A DNA stretch of 64,000 nucleotides from DASQFI01 sp035633215 (GCA_035633215.1 DASQFI010000039.1:62001-126000), one strand, 5' to 3'. Positions 25,556 through 33,937 are shown, counted from the first letter of the stretch. Notes: generated by a model from the letters alone, not told the origin. Numbers and translations are program-made.

Positions 25556-27049
25556 ATGGCCCTGAGATTAGACCCGGCAGTGCCGGCCGCCCCGACGTCC
25601 TCGTCAACCTCAACCAGGATCGTGTGGCTCCCGGCCGCGGGAGCGCTCCTCGTCTTGTTTGCGCTGGCGACGATCACGTCGACGGATACGGATCTGTGGG
25701 GTCACACCCGCTTTGGCCTCGACATCCTCCGGGATCACGAACTGCCTTCGGACGACCCGTACTCATTCACGCAGGACAAACCCTGGGTCAATCACGAGTG
25801 GCTCAGCGAGCTGCAGATGGGGATGGCCTACCGGCTGGCCGGACCCACAGGTCTCGCGCTGCTGAAGGGAGCGCTGACGTTCACGGCTCTCATTCTTATA
25901 TGGAGCGCGCTCCGTGGTATCGACGTCGCCCCGCGAATCATCATCTTTGCCGCGACGGCGATGAGCACGGTCCCCGTGACGCGCACGTTGCGGCCGCAGG
26001 CATGGTCGCTCCTGCTGCTCGTCATCCTGTGCCGAATCCTGATCGAGGATCGCCAGCGCGCGCGATGGTTGGTGCCGCTGATGCTCGCGCTCTGGGCCAA
26101 TCTCCACGGCGGGTGGATCGTGGGGCTGGGCATCCTCCTGACATGGACATTTGGTGAAGTGGTGATAAGGGGATTTCGCCCGCTCACCGTCGCGGTCCTG
26201 TCTTTGCTCGCGACGCTTGTGACACCGTACGGGTGGCGGCTCTGGGAGTTCCTGCTCGAGACCGTCCGGATGGGCCGCGACATCACGGAGTGGCGCCCGC
26301 TCTGGCGACAGGCGCCGCCGGACTGGATGCCCTGGCTCGCCGCCGTGGTCGTGGCGATCTGGCTGCTCAGGCGTCCGCACCGCTTTCGGCTCCAGGTCAG
26401 CCTCGTGCTCGGGATGCTCGCGTTCTCGTCCTTCCGCGTGATGAGGATCGCGCCGCTCTTCGTCGCGTGCGCGGCGGTCCTGCTGTCGCCCTGGTTCAGA
26501 GATCGCTGGCCGATCTCCACCGTAGCGCCGTCAGGCGCGAAGGTGGGCGATCAGCGACTGGTCGCCGCGGGGCTGTTCGTCGTCGCTTTAATTGCCGCGG
26601 TGTTCATCGGCTCGAAGTCGCTCACGTGCGTCCGCACGGAGGGCACGTGGATCCCGGATCGCGGGGCGGCGCAGGTCCTCGCCAGCGCGCCGGCGGGTCG
26701 GATTGTCACCTTCTTCAATTGGGGCGAGTTCGTCATCTGGCATTTCGGCCCGCGGCTCCGCGTCTCGATGGACGGGCGGCGTGAGACCGTCTACAGCGAC
26801 ACGCGGCTGCTCGAGCACGACGCCATCGTGCGCGGCACGCCGCTTGCCTTCACGACGCTGGCGGCGTGGAACGCCGAGTACGTCTGGTTGCCGGCCCGCA
26901 GCGCGGCCACACGGGCCTGGCTCGTTGACCACGGCTACCGGATCGACAAGGAAACGGACCGGTCGTTCGTGGCCGTTCGAGGCGATCTGCCGCCCCTGGT
27001 ACCCGTCGGCCCGCCCCCGGCCGCCGGAGCCTCCTGCTTTCCGGATTGA
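25556..27049 (+). CDS. Polytopic membrane protein, GT-C-like
   Basis: This 497-residue protein has about ten hydrophobic helices, and the first loop after TM1 carries TDTDLWGHTRFGLDILRD and the PYSFTQDKPWVNHEWLSEL segment. The acidic first periplasmic loop (DTD, DDP) is in the place where GT-C lipid-sugar-dependent glycosyltransferases have their catalytic Asp/Glu, so a transferase role is possible but not proven. A C-terminal soluble part (FFNWGEFVIWHFGPRLRVSMDGR) follows the membrane region. The start is ATG 25556 with AGGAG just upstream. A hairpin with a T-run after the gene probably terminates it. Confidence 0.75.
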   Translation: MALRLDPAVPAAPTSSSTSTRIVWLPAAGALLVLFALATITSTDTDLWGHTRFGLDILRDHELPSDDPYSFTQDKPWVNHEWLSELQMGMAYRLAGPTGLALLKGALTFTALILIWSALRGIDVAPRIIIFAATAMSTVPVTRTLRPQAWSLLLLVILCRILIEDRQRARWLVPLMLALWANLHGGWIVGLGILLTWTFGEVVIRGFRPLTVAVLSLLATLVTPYGWRLWEFLLETVRMGRDITEWRPLWRQAPPDWMPWLAAVVVAIWLLRRPHRFRLQVSLVLGMLAFSSFRVMRIAPLFVACAAVLLSPWFRDRWPISTVAPSGAKVGDQRLVAAGLFVVALIAAVFIGSKSLTCVRTEGTWIPDRGAAQVLASAPAGRIVTFFNWGEFVIWHFGPRLRVSMDGRRETVYSDTRLLEHDAIVRGTPLAFTTLAAWNAEYVWLPARSAATRAWLVDHGYRIDKETDRSFVAVRGDLPPLVPVGPPPAAGASCFPD

Positions 27050-27104
27050 CGGAAAAAAGTCTGCGTAATAACAGAATTGTTGGCGCAAACTGGGTTTTGA
27101 CACC

Positions 27105-27131
27105 CTCCCCTTTCCTAAAGGGGGAGCTTTT
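27105..27131 (+). terminator. Probable intrinsic terminator
   Basis: CTCCCCTTT and AAAGGGGGAG form a nine-pair stem with a one-base bulge, followed by CTTTTG. It is 55 bases after the stop of the membrane protein and upstream of the Tad promoter region, where it would isolate the two transcription units. Confidence 0.55.
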
Positions 27132-27313
27132 GTCTGCCTTTCTCGCGACATTACGCCATGTTCCTGGGATCGTACGCAGGTATGGGTATTGTTTGTTCTA
27201 TTATAACTAAGGTGCGATACATGCGAACTTTGTTAGTGCACAGTATTTCAGCCTTAACGCAGTTTTGTTGTCGCAACTGAATGGCATAACACATTTGTTA
27301 TCAATTATTTACT
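27132..27313. promoter_or_regulatory. AT-rich region upstream of the Tad operon
   Basis: No gene is visible. The stretch has a much lower GC content than its surroundings, with tracts such as TTGTTTGTTCTATTATAAC and TTATCAATTATTTACTTTGC. Such DNA upstream of a strongly expressed pilin commonly carries UP elements and regulator sites. I cannot name a specific binding site. Confidence 0.5.
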
Positions 27314-27341
27314 TTGCTTTTTGTTTTGAGCCGTGTATGCT
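27314..27341 (+). promoter_or_regulatory. Candidate sigma70-type promoter of the Tad operon
   Basis: TTGCTT (27314-27319) and TATGCT (27336-27341) are separated by 16 bases and lie at the end of the AT-rich stretch. Transcription would start near 27349, leaving a leader of about 190 bases before flp1. Both hexamers deviate from consensus, so this is a candidate only. Confidence 0.35.
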
Positions 27342-27539
27342 ATCCCACCTTGGTGAGTGATTGAGATGCTTACTGATGGACGAGGTTCGAGCCGGGCTGA
27401 GAAAGACACCTCTCAGGCGGTAAGGGCAGCGTCGAAGGGAAAACGGGACCCGCCGAGGGTCGGCGGGAATGTGAATTGCTTAATTGGTGCGTCGTCTAAA
27501 TCGTACTTAATCTAAAACGAGGGACAGAGGAGAAGAGAC
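27342..27539 (+). promoter_or_regulatory. Long structured 5' leader of flp1
   Basis: The presumed leader can form several hairpins: CACC-TT-GGTG, CTGAGA-8-TCTCAG (about 27398-27417) and the stronger CCCGCCGA-GGG-TCGGCGGG (about 27450-27468). No start codon with a credible frame is present. I compared it by eye with the c-di-GMP, TPP and fluoride riboswitch cores and found no match. It ends in the purine-rich ribosome binding site GGACAGAGGAGAAGAG. Confidence 0.45.
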
Positions 27540-27737
27540 ATGGATAATCTGAGAACGCTCGTCGCGCGCTTCGTCCAGGACGAACAGGGGCAGGACCTTA
27601 TCGAGTACGCCTTGCTCGCGACGTTCGTCAGCCTGGTGGCCATCGCTGGCGCCACGCTGCTCGGCACCGCGCTGAACAACTGGTACGACGCGGTCGAGGA
27701 CACGGTCAACACGGCGGCCGGCTCGGCGGCCAGCTAG
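27540..27737 (+). CDS. flp: Flp family type IVb pilin (first copy)
   Basis: This 65-residue prepilin has a short cytoplasmic leader and the Flp signature EQGQDLIEYALLATFVSLVA; the prepilin peptidase should cut after the glycine, leaving Gln at +1 and the conserved Glu at +5. The remaining hydrophobic helix and the short polar tail make a standard Flp subunit. It should be the major fibre protein of the Tad pilus built by the following genes. A strong AGAGGAGAAG sequence precedes the ATG. An intrinsic terminator directly after the gene suggests that it is transcribed in excess over the rest. Confidence 0.95.
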   Translation: MDNLRTLVARFVQDEQGQDLIEYALLATFVSLVAIAGATLLGTALNNWYDAVEDTVNTAAGSAAS

Positions 27738-27762
27738 TCGCGGCGAGAACGAGACTCATGAC

Positions 27763-27808
27763 GGTCGGGTCGGACTTTCCCCAGGTCCGCCCGACCTCAT
27801 AGTTTTTT
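27763..27808 (+). terminator. Intrinsic terminator between flp1 and flp2
   Basis: GGTCGGG-T-CGGAC (27763-27775) pairs with GTCCG-CCCGACC (27785-27796), giving twelve base pairs with one bulge, and a run of six T follows at 27803-27808. It would reduce readthrough from the first pilin gene into the assembly genes. Confidence 0.75.
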
Positions 27809-27820
27809 GGACGGATTGCC

Positions 27821-28021
27821 ATGACATCCCTGCTGCTTAGATTCCTCGTCGAGGAAGACGCCCAGGATCTGATCGAGTACGCGCTGCTCTGTACCTTTGT
27901 TGGTCTGGCGGGTGCGGCGGGGTTCAACGTACTCATGAACGCGGTTGGGGTCACGTACGGGAAGTGGGACACGCAAGTCAACGACCTCTGGAACACGCCC
28001 GATCCCGGAGCGGGTTCTTAG
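27821..28021 (+). CDS. flp: Flp family type IVb pilin (second copy)
   Basis: This 66-residue protein has the signature EEDAQDLIEYALLCTFVGLAG, where the residue before the cleavage position is Ala rather than Gly (DAQDLIEYA). The rest of the helix and a slightly longer tail (WDTQVNDLWNTPDPGAGS) differ from the first copy. It may be a minor pilin. It lies downstream of the terminator and 4 bases before the prepilin peptidase gene. Confidence 0.92.
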   Translation: MTSLLLRFLVEEDAQDLIEYALLCTFVGLAGAAGFNVLMNAVGVTYGKWDTQVNDLWNTPDPGAGS

Positions 28022-28025
28022 GTTG

Positions 28026-28541
28026 ATGGGATTCCCGCATCTGGCGGCACTCGCCGTGGCGCTTGGCGGGTGCGTCACGGATTTGAGGACGCGCCGGATT
28101 CCGAACGTACTGACGTTCGGCGCGGCGGCTGGTGCGTTGGGGTTTCATCTGGCCAACAGCGGCCTCGCCGGCCTCGGATGGTCGGCCGCGGGCTGGCTGG
28201 TTGGCGCGGCATGTTTTTTCCCGCTGTTCGCGCTGCGCGGACTCGGGGCCGGCGACGTGAAACTGGTCGCCGCGTTGGGCGCGTGGATCGGGCCAGGCCA
28301 GACCGTCTGGCTCGCCGCGTTTTCGGCGATCGCGGGCGGCGTGCTTGCGCTCGGCGTCGCGCTGGCGACCGGCTATACGAAGCAGGCCTTCGTCAACGTG
28401 TGGGGACTCTTGGGGTACTGGAAAGTGATGGGCTTGAAGCCGCATCCGGGAATGACCCTGGATGCGTCGTCCGGCACACCGAAAGTGCCGTATGCGCTGC
28501 CAATCGCGGCAGGTCTGGTGATGACTCTATGGCTACGTTGA
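28026..28541 (+). CDS. cpaA: Prepilin peptidase (CpaA/TadV type)
   Basis: This is a short A24 aspartic membrane peptidase of 171 residues. The first catalytic aspartate is in CVTDLRTRRIPNVLTFG, the second in the GxGD motif GLGAGDVKLVAALGAW. It should cleave and perhaps methylate the two Flp pilins and the TadE/G pseudopilins. I start it at ATG 28026, right after flp2; a TTG three bases earlier is possible, and the longer frame back to 27945 overlaps flp2. The 3' end overlaps tadE by 13 bases. Confidence 0.9.
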   Translation: MGFPHLAALAVALGGCVTDLRTRRIPNVLTFGAAAGALGFHLANSGLAGLGWSAAGWLVGAACFFPLFALRGLGAGDVKLVAALGAWIGPGQTVWLAAFSAIAGGVLALGVALATGYTKQAFVNVWGLLGYWKVMGLKPHPGMTLDASSGTPKVPYALPIAAGLVMTLWLR

Positions 28542-28990
28542 TCCGACGACGGCTGGCGCGGTTCGCGAGTGACAAAGGCGCGGAGCTTATCGAGATGGCG
28601 CTCGTGCTGCCAATTCTCCTGATGATCTTCGCGGGCATCATCGATTTTGGTTTCATGTTTCAACGCTACGAAGTGCTGACGAACGCGGCGCGCGAAGGCG
28701 CGCGCATGGGCACGTTGCCCGGCTATTCGACGACCGACGTCGTCAACCGCGTGGAGAGCTACCTGTTTACGAGCGGCCTAACGGACACGCACCCGACACC
28801 GATAGTTCTTCCAGGGACTGCGACTGTGGGAAGCGGCACCATCGACACCGTGACCGTCATTGTCTGGTACCACAGTCAGTTCACGAATCTTGGTCCGATA
28901 GCTGCACTCGTGGGTGGTAGCGGTTGGACGAGCATCACGTTGAAGGCGGCTTCGACCATGCGGTTGGAGACGCCCGCAACAGGATCGTAA
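28529..28990 (+). CDS. tadE: TadE-family pseudopilin
   Basis: The 153-residue protein has the TadE signature: a prepilin-like segment SDKGAELIEMALVLPILLMI with Glu at position five after the putative cleavage, and YEVLTNAAREGAR after the helix. TadE proteins are minor pseudopilins processed by the Tad prepilin peptidase. ATG 28529 lies inside the end of the peptidase gene, so the two should be translationally coupled. Confidence 0.9.
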   Translation: MATLIRRRLARFASDKGAELIEMALVLPILLMIFAGIIDFGFMFQRYEVLTNAAREGARMGTLPGYSTTDVVNRVESYLFTSGLTDTHPTPIVLPGTATVGSGTIDTVTVIVWYHSQFTNLGPIAALVGGSGWTSITLKAASTMRLETPATGS

Positions 28991-29038
28991 AACGGCTCGT
29001 CAAGATCGTAACCCAGCGCTGTCAAATGGGGAATAGTG

Positions 29039-29905
29039 ATGAATCGTAGAAATCGCACGCTCGTCGTCGTCGCCGTCGCGGTCGTCATGGCGGCCGTCGC
29101 CAGCTTCGGCGTGTACCGCGCCATCCAGAACATTCCGGAACGCACGAAGTACATTCCGGCGCACTATCTCGTCGTCGCCAAGCAGGACGTGCCCGTCGGC
29201 ACGATCATCGAGGCGCAGCACGTGCGTCTGGCGGGCTGGCCGCAGGACACCAACGTCGAAGGCAGCTTCGCGAAGATCGAGGACGTGCTCGGCCGCGGCG
29301 CGATTTCGCCGGTCGTCATCAACGAGCCGATCACCGAGCGCAAGCTCGCGTCGAGGGAAGCGGGCGGCGGACTGCCGCCGATGATTCCGGCGGGCATGCG
29401 CGCGATGGCGGTGAAGGTGAACGACGTCATCGGCGTCGCCGGCTTTACCGTCCCCGGCACGCGCGTGGACGTCGTCGTGACGATCAAGGATCGCGACAAC
29501 AGCGTCTCACGCGCGGTGCTGAGCAACATCCAGGTTCTCTCCTCGGGCACCAAGTTTGATCAAGAGCAGTCGAAGAACGGCCAGGCGATGAAGACCGCCG
29601 TCGTGACACTGCTGGTGACGCCGCCCGATGCCGAGAAGCTCGCGCTCGCGCAAACCGAAGGGCAGATCGTTCTGGCGCTGCGCAACCCGATGGACGTCGA
29701 GGCCGTGCAGACGCAGGGCGCGCGCATGTCGGGTCTCATGGGCACGCCGGCGCCCGCGCCTGCCGTCAAGGCCGTGCAGGGCCGCCCGCGGGTCGTGACG
29801 CCGCCCGCGCCCCCGCCCGTCGCGCCGAAGTACACCGTCGACGCGATTCGCGGCGCCAAGCGCAGCGAGGAGATCATCAAGGACGGCAAAGGAGGAGGCC
29901 AGTAA
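29039..29905 (+). CDS. cpaB: Flp pilus assembly protein CpaB/RcpC
   Basis: An N-terminal membrane anchor (TLVVVAVAVVMAAVASFGVY) is followed by an SAF domain (YLVVAKQDVPVGTIIEAQHV) and the RcpC domain with RAMAVKVNDVIGVAGFTVPG. CpaB works in the periplasm with the secretin CpaC. The C-terminus is rich in Pro and Ala. The length of 288 residues is normal. A GTG codon directly before the ATG is an equivalent start. Its TAA stop overlaps the ATG of cpaC. Confidence 0.93.
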   Translation: MNRRNRTLVVVAVAVVMAAVASFGVYRAIQNIPERTKYIPAHYLVVAKQDVPVGTIIEAQHVRLAGWPQDTNVEGSFAKIEDVLGRGAISPVVINEPITERKLASREAGGGLPPMIPAGMRAMAVKVNDVIGVAGFTVPGTRVDVVVTIKDRDNSVSRAVLSNIQVLSSGTKFDQEQSKNGQAMKTAVVTLLVTPPDAEKLALAQTEGQIVLALRNPMDVEAVQTQGARMSGLMGTPAPAPAVKAVQGRPRVVTPPAPPPVAPKYTVDAIRGAKRSEEIIKDGKGGGQ

Positions 29906-31386
29906 TGTCGTTCTTCTCTCGTCGAGAGCGCCCGCTCGGTTGGGCGGGTGTGGGGTTCGTCGCGCTCGCCGCCATCACGCTGAGCCCGTCCGTTTCCGCC
30001 GATCAGCAGACCGATCCGCAGGCGACGCCGCAGACGCAGACCGTGGCGCCGCCGCAGACGCCGCAGCCGACCGTGCAGGGCGCGATTCCGGATCGGGCGA
30101 TGGCCGACCGCATCGTGCTCCTCGCCGGCCGCTCCTTGCCGCTCACGACGGAGTTCGACGTCAAGGGCTTCTCCATTACCGATCCCGAGGTCGCGGACCT
30201 CATTGTCAAGTCGCCGCGTGAGCTGCTCCTGAACGGCAAAAAGGCCGGCACGATCAGTCTCATCATCTGGGGCGACACGCAGCGCGTCCATCACGAGCTG
30301 GCGGTCGTCAATGCCGTGACCCCGCTCGAGCAGACGCTCCTCGCGCTCTTCCCCGGCGAGGACATTCGCGTGACCTACACCGAAGGGTCCATGATTCTGT
30401 CGGGCCGCGTCTCGAGCAATGCCGTGCATCTCCGCGCGGCGGAAGTCGCCCAGGCGAGCGCGCCGAAGCTCACGATCATCAACATGCTGCAGCTGCCGGG
30501 CGGCGGCGGCAGCCAGCAGGTGCTCCTGCAGGTGCGCTTCGCGGAAGTCAACCGGCGCGCGATCACCGAGCTCGGCGTGAACCCGTTCACGACCCGCAGC
30601 ACGTTCACCGCCCGGTCGACGACGCAGCAGTTCCCGGCTCCGGTGTTCGACGACACGAACGACTCGAGCCGCGACCAGGTCCAGGGGCTCGTCTTCAGCG
30701 ACTACCTGAACCTGTTCTTCTTCCAGCGCGAGCAGGGCATCGGCGCCGTGATAAAGGCGCTCGAGCAGAAAGGCTGGTTCGAGAGCCTCGCCGAGCCGAA
30801 CCTGATCGCCTACAACGGGAAGAAGGCGAGCTTTCTCGCCGGCGGCGAGTTCCCGGTGCCGATCGTGAGCAGCAATGGTTCGGTCAACGTCACCTTCAAG
30901 GAGTTCGGCGTCAAGCTGGAATTCACGCCGGTCATCGCGGGCGACGTGATTCGTCTGGCCGTCAGACCCGAGGTGAGCTCGCTCGACTTCAACAACGGCG
31001 TCACGATTTCGGGTTTCCGGATTCCCGCGCTCACCTCGCGCTGGGCGCAAACGGAAGTGGAGCTGCGCGACGGGCAGTCGTTCGCGATTGCCGGGTTGCT
31101 CAACAACATCGGCCAGGAGGATCGCGCGGCGATTCCCATCCTCAGCCGACTGCCGATCATCGGCAAGATTTTCACGAGCAAGGCGGCGCGCGACGATCGA
31201 ACCGAGCTCATGGTCCTGATCACCCCGCGGCTCGTCCGGCCCTTGAACCCGGACGAAGTGCCGCCGCTGCCGACGATCATCAAGAAAGAGGGCGGCAAGG
31301 GCGACACGTCCAACAACATCAAGGGCGGCGCGGGCCTGATTGACGGCCCGAACGCGCCCGAACCGGCCAGGATCGGGCGCCGGTAG
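29905..31386 (+). CDS. cpaC: Tad secretin CpaC/RcpA
   Basis: A signal peptide is followed by the pilus-type N-terminal domain (RSLPLTTEFDVKGFSITDPE), a BON-like segment (GSMILSGRVSSNAVHLRAAE) and the C-terminal secretin domain (FLAGGEFPVPIV, GFRIPALTSRWAQTEVELRD, ELMVLITPRLVRPL). It should form the outer-membrane channel of the Tad pilus. The length of 493 residues fits. It is coupled to cpaB and precedes the local tadG. Confidence 0.95.
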   Translation: MSFFSRRERPLGWAGVGFVALAAITLSPSVSADQQTDPQATPQTQTVAPPQTPQPTVQGAIPDRAMADRIVLLAGRSLPLTTEFDVKGFSITDPEVADLIVKSPRELLLNGKKAGTISLIIWGDTQRVHHELAVVNAVTPLEQTLLALFPGEDIRVTYTEGSMILSGRVSSNAVHLRAAEVAQASAPKLTIINMLQLPGGGGSQQVLLQVRFAEVNRRAITELGVNPFTTRSTFTARSTTQQFPAPVFDDTNDSSRDQVQGLVFSDYLNLFFFQREQGIGAVIKALEQKGWFESLAEPNLIAYNGKKASFLAGGEFPVPIVSSNGSVNVTFKEFGVKLEFTPVIAGDVIRLAVRPEVSSLDFNNGVTISGFRIPALTSRWAQTEVELRDGQSFAIAGLLNNIGQEDRAAIPILSRLPIIGKIFTSKAARDDRTELMVLITPRLVRPLNPDEVPPLPTIIKKEGGKGDTSNNIKGGAGLIDGPNAPEPARIGRR

Positions 31387-31422
31387 TCCGCATCGACTCC
31401 CCAGCATGTCGATGGAGGGACT

Positions 31423-32655
31423 ATGACCGGAAGACGCAGAGCGGTGGGCAATGATCGGGGAGCCGTGCTGATCCACGTCGCGCTGGGCGTGCTGTGTCTT
31501 GCGGCGTTCACGACCTTCGTGGCCGACTACGGATTGATGTGGGTGGCGCGGCGACAGGCGCAAAACTCGGCCGACGCCGGCGCCATCGCGGGAGCCACCG
31601 CGTTCGCGTTCGACGATCCGTACAACTACGCCGATTCCGGGGCCTCCAAGCAGAACGCCTACCTGGCGACGCAAACGAATTTCGTGTGGGGCCAGTCGCC
31701 GTACGTCAACATCACCAACCACATCACGTTCCCCGTCGTGCCGCAGATCGACTGCGATCCGGATAATGACGGTCTCAGCAACTGCGTGCGTGTCGAAGTC
31801 TTTCGCAACGCCGACAACGTGAACGCCCTGCCGATGCTCTTCGGCCATATTCTCGGGATTTCATCGCAGAACACGCGGGCGAGTGCGGTCGCGCTCGTCA
31901 TGTCAGCGAACTCGAGCATATGCACCAAGCCCTGGGCGGTCGCCGACAAGTGGCAGGAAGCGGACCTCAGCTGGGATCCGACCGATACCTTCGATCCGCC
32001 GGCCGACACCTACCGGTATCCAGGCGAAAACGGTTCGGGGGATCCTGGCACCGGGTTCAAGGCCCCGCCGGCGACGCCGAACGACTATGCCACCGAAATC
32101 ACGCTCAAGCTCGGCAGCCCTTCGGACACCATCCATCCCAGCTTTTTCATGGCGCTCGATCTCAGCTCGGCGGCCGACAGCACGTGCATCAACCAAGGCG
32201 CCGATTGCTATAAAGACGCGATTGGAGGCTGCGCGGGCGGGACATGGAAGATCGGCGACATGGTGCCGAAAGAAAACGGCAACATGACGGGTCCGACCGC
32301 GCAAGGCACGCAGGACCTCATCAATCTCGACTTGGGCGCCGACTGGGATCCGATCGCCAAGCAGATCACGGGCAGCTGCGTCGGCCCCCCGTATACTTGT
32401 TCGACGCCTGGCTTGAAGCTCAGCCCGCGCGTGGTGGCCATCCCGGTCTTCGACGTCGAGCTGTACCTCGCCACCGGCGGCGGACCGGGCAACGGCACGG
32501 TGAAGATCGTGAACATTCTCGGGTTCTTCGTCGATCGCATTGTCAACGGCGATGTCGTCGGATACCTGATCAACAAGCAGGAAACATACATTGCCGGTGC
32601 CGGCGGAGTCGTAGGCCAGGCGTCGTTCCTGAAGCAGATCATTCTGATCCGCTGA
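31423..32655 (+). CDS. tadG: TadG-like protein, copy in the Tad locus
   Basis: This 410-residue protein carries the TadG N-terminal helix (NDRGAVLIHVALGVLCLAAF) and the QNSADAGAIAGATAFAFDD motif, then a long extracytoplasmic domain with DPDNDGLSNCVRVEVFRNA and several cysteines. Two full-length paralogues lie at 16519-17850 and 17915-19150. TadG normally has a C-terminal VWA domain; I see no MIDAS motif here, and the separate VWA protein at 39711-41750 could supply such a function. It lies between cpaC and cpaE. Confidence 0.85.
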   Translation: MTGRRRAVGNDRGAVLIHVALGVLCLAAFTTFVADYGLMWVARRQAQNSADAGAIAGATAFAFDDPYNYADSGASKQNAYLATQTNFVWGQSPYVNITNHITFPVVPQIDCDPDNDGLSNCVRVEVFRNADNVNALPMLFGHILGISSQNTRASAVALVMSANSSICTKPWAVADKWQEADLSWDPTDTFDPPADTYRYPGENGSGDPGTGFKAPPATPNDYATEITLKLGSPSDTIHPSFFMALDLSSAADSTCINQGADCYKDAIGGCAGGTWKIGDMVPKENGNMTGPTAQGTQDLINLDLGADWDPIAKQITGSCVGPPYTCSTPGLKLSPRVVAIPVFDVELYLATGGGPGNGTVKIVNILGFFVDRIVNGDVVGYLINKQETYIAGAGGVVGQASFLKQIILIR

Positions 32656-32705
32656 ACGGCGTACGTGTCAGTGACTGAGCTGAGCGAAAGAAGGTAGAGG
32701 ACGTT

Positions 32706-33863
32706 GTGGGCGTGAGTATTACGGTAGTCGAATCGACCGACCGGCAGCTGACCATGCTCGCGCGTGGGGCCGGTCTCATCGTCGCCGGCAGTGTGCCGAT
32801 CGGCGAGATGGCCGGGATCGATCGTCAGGGCAAGCCGCCTGACGTGCTCCTGGTGGATCTGCGGGGCCGGACGACCCTCCCAAGCGATCTGGCCAATCTC
32901 AAGCGGCGTCACCCGCGCATGGGTGTCGTCATCGTCGCGTCGCAGATGGACCCGGCGATGATGCTCGAGGCGATGCGCGCCGGCGTCAGCGAATTCGTGA
33001 CCGACCCGGTGGCGGGACCCGACCTGAAAGCCGCGGTCGATCGCGTCGTCGGCCAGCATTCGGCGCCGACGGCGCCCGGCCAGATTCTGGCGTTCCTGGG
33101 CGCCAAGGGCGGCGTCGGTACGACGACGCTGGCCGTGAACGTGGCCGCATCGATCGCGAGCGAGCGGGACGCGCAAGTGCTCATGGCGGACCTCCACGTG
33201 ACCGGTCACGGCGATGCCGCGCTGCTGTTCGGCGTCGAGCCGCGGTTCTCAATCGTGGACGCGCTCGAGAACGCGCACCGACTCGACGAAGCGTTTCTGC
33301 GCGGACTTGTCGTCCGCGCCAAGCCTGGCGTGGACGTCCTGGCCTCGCCGGATCGTCCGTCAGCCAAGCAGCCGGACAGCCGTCACGTGCGGACGCTCAT
33401 CGAGCGGCTCGCCACCCACTATCGATCAGTCGTGCTCGACGTGCCGCGATCCGATTTTGGACTGATCGACGCGCTCGAGTCGGTCTCGGCCGTGCTGCTC
33501 GTGGTCAACCAGGAACTGCCGACCGTCCGTCGCGCGGCCCAGCTCGCGGGGCTGCTGCGCCAGCGGCTGGGCAAGGATCGCGTCGCCACGGTCGTCAGTC
33601 GGTATGACTCGCGCGCCGAAATCGGCCAGGACGACATCGAACGCGTCGTCGGGCTGCCCGTGTGGGGCGTGCTGCCGAGCGACTACCGGCTCGCGCTTTC
33701 GGCGGCCAATCAAGGCAAGCCGCTGATCTCGGAGAACCGCAGCCGGCTGGCCAACTCGATGCGGCAGCTCGCGCGGCGGCTCACGGGCGCCGAGGGCGGC
33801 GAATCGCAGCCGGCACGCCCGGCGCCGGCCAAGCTGGCGACGCGGCTGACCGGGCTGTTCTGA
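32706..33863 (+). CDS. cpaE: CpaE/TadZ-type pilus localisation ATPase
   Basis: Residues 1-120 are a receiver-like domain without an obvious phosphorylation site (VLLVDLRGRTTLPSDLANLK), as usual for TadZ. The rest is a ParA/MinD-type ATPase with a deviant Walker A (FLGAKGGVGTTTLAVN, about residue 135) and LMADLHVTGHGDAALLFG. TadZ proteins position the Tad machine in the cell. Length is 385 residues and the start is GTG 32706. A double-hairpin repeat separates it from cpaF. Confidence 0.9.
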   Translation: MGVSITVVESTDRQLTMLARGAGLIVAGSVPIGEMAGIDRQGKPPDVLLVDLRGRTTLPSDLANLKRRHPRMGVVIVASQMDPAMMLEAMRAGVSEFVTDPVAGPDLKAAVDRVVGQHSAPTAPGQILAFLGAKGGVGTTTLAVNVAASIASERDAQVLMADLHVTGHGDAALLFGVEPRFSIVDALENAHRLDEAFLRGLVVRAKPGVDVLASPDRPSAKQPDSRHVRTLIERLATHYRSVVLDVPRSDFGLIDALESVSAVLLVVNQELPTVRRAAQLAGLLRQRLGKDRVATVVSRYDSRAEIGQDDIERVVGLPVWGVLPSDYRLALSAANQGKPLISENRSRLANSMRQLARRLTGAEGGESQPARPAPAKLATRLTGLF

Positions 33864-33875
33864 GAGAGGGGCAAT

Positions 33876-33930
33876 TGTAGGGGCGGGCTTGAGCCCGCCT
33901 GGCAGGCCGGCTGAAGCCGGCCCCTGCAGC
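33876..33930. repeat. Double-hairpin REP-like element between cpaE and cpaF
   Basis: Two back-to-back hairpins, GGCGGGCT-TG-AGCCCGCC (33882-33899) and GCCGGCT-GA-AGCCGGC (33906-33921), are closed by an outer GGGGC/GCCCC pairing. The design is typical of REP-like intergenic elements. In an mRNA it would form a three-way junction within the operon. Confidence 0.7.
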
Positions 33931-33937
33931 AAACACA

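Noticed and set aside
27270..27310. A sigma54 promoter (TGGC...TTG-like) in the AT-rich region
   Set aside because: TGGCATAACACATTTGTT has the wrong spacing between the GG and GC elements, and no activator-binding site could be recognised.
27342..27539. A known riboswitch in the flp leader (c-di-GMP, TPP, fluoride or cobalamin type)
   Set aside because: None of the conserved core strings could be placed. Only generic hairpins are present, so I report a structured leader without a class.
29560..31848. A 762-codon open frame antisense to cpaB, cpaC and the front of tadG
   Set aside because: It mirrors the codon positions of well-recognised genes, has low-complexity Arg/Glu/His-rich composition and no family motif. 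Long antisense frames are expected in DNA of this GC content. The same applies to 4204-5949 and 21941-24529 on the plus strand.
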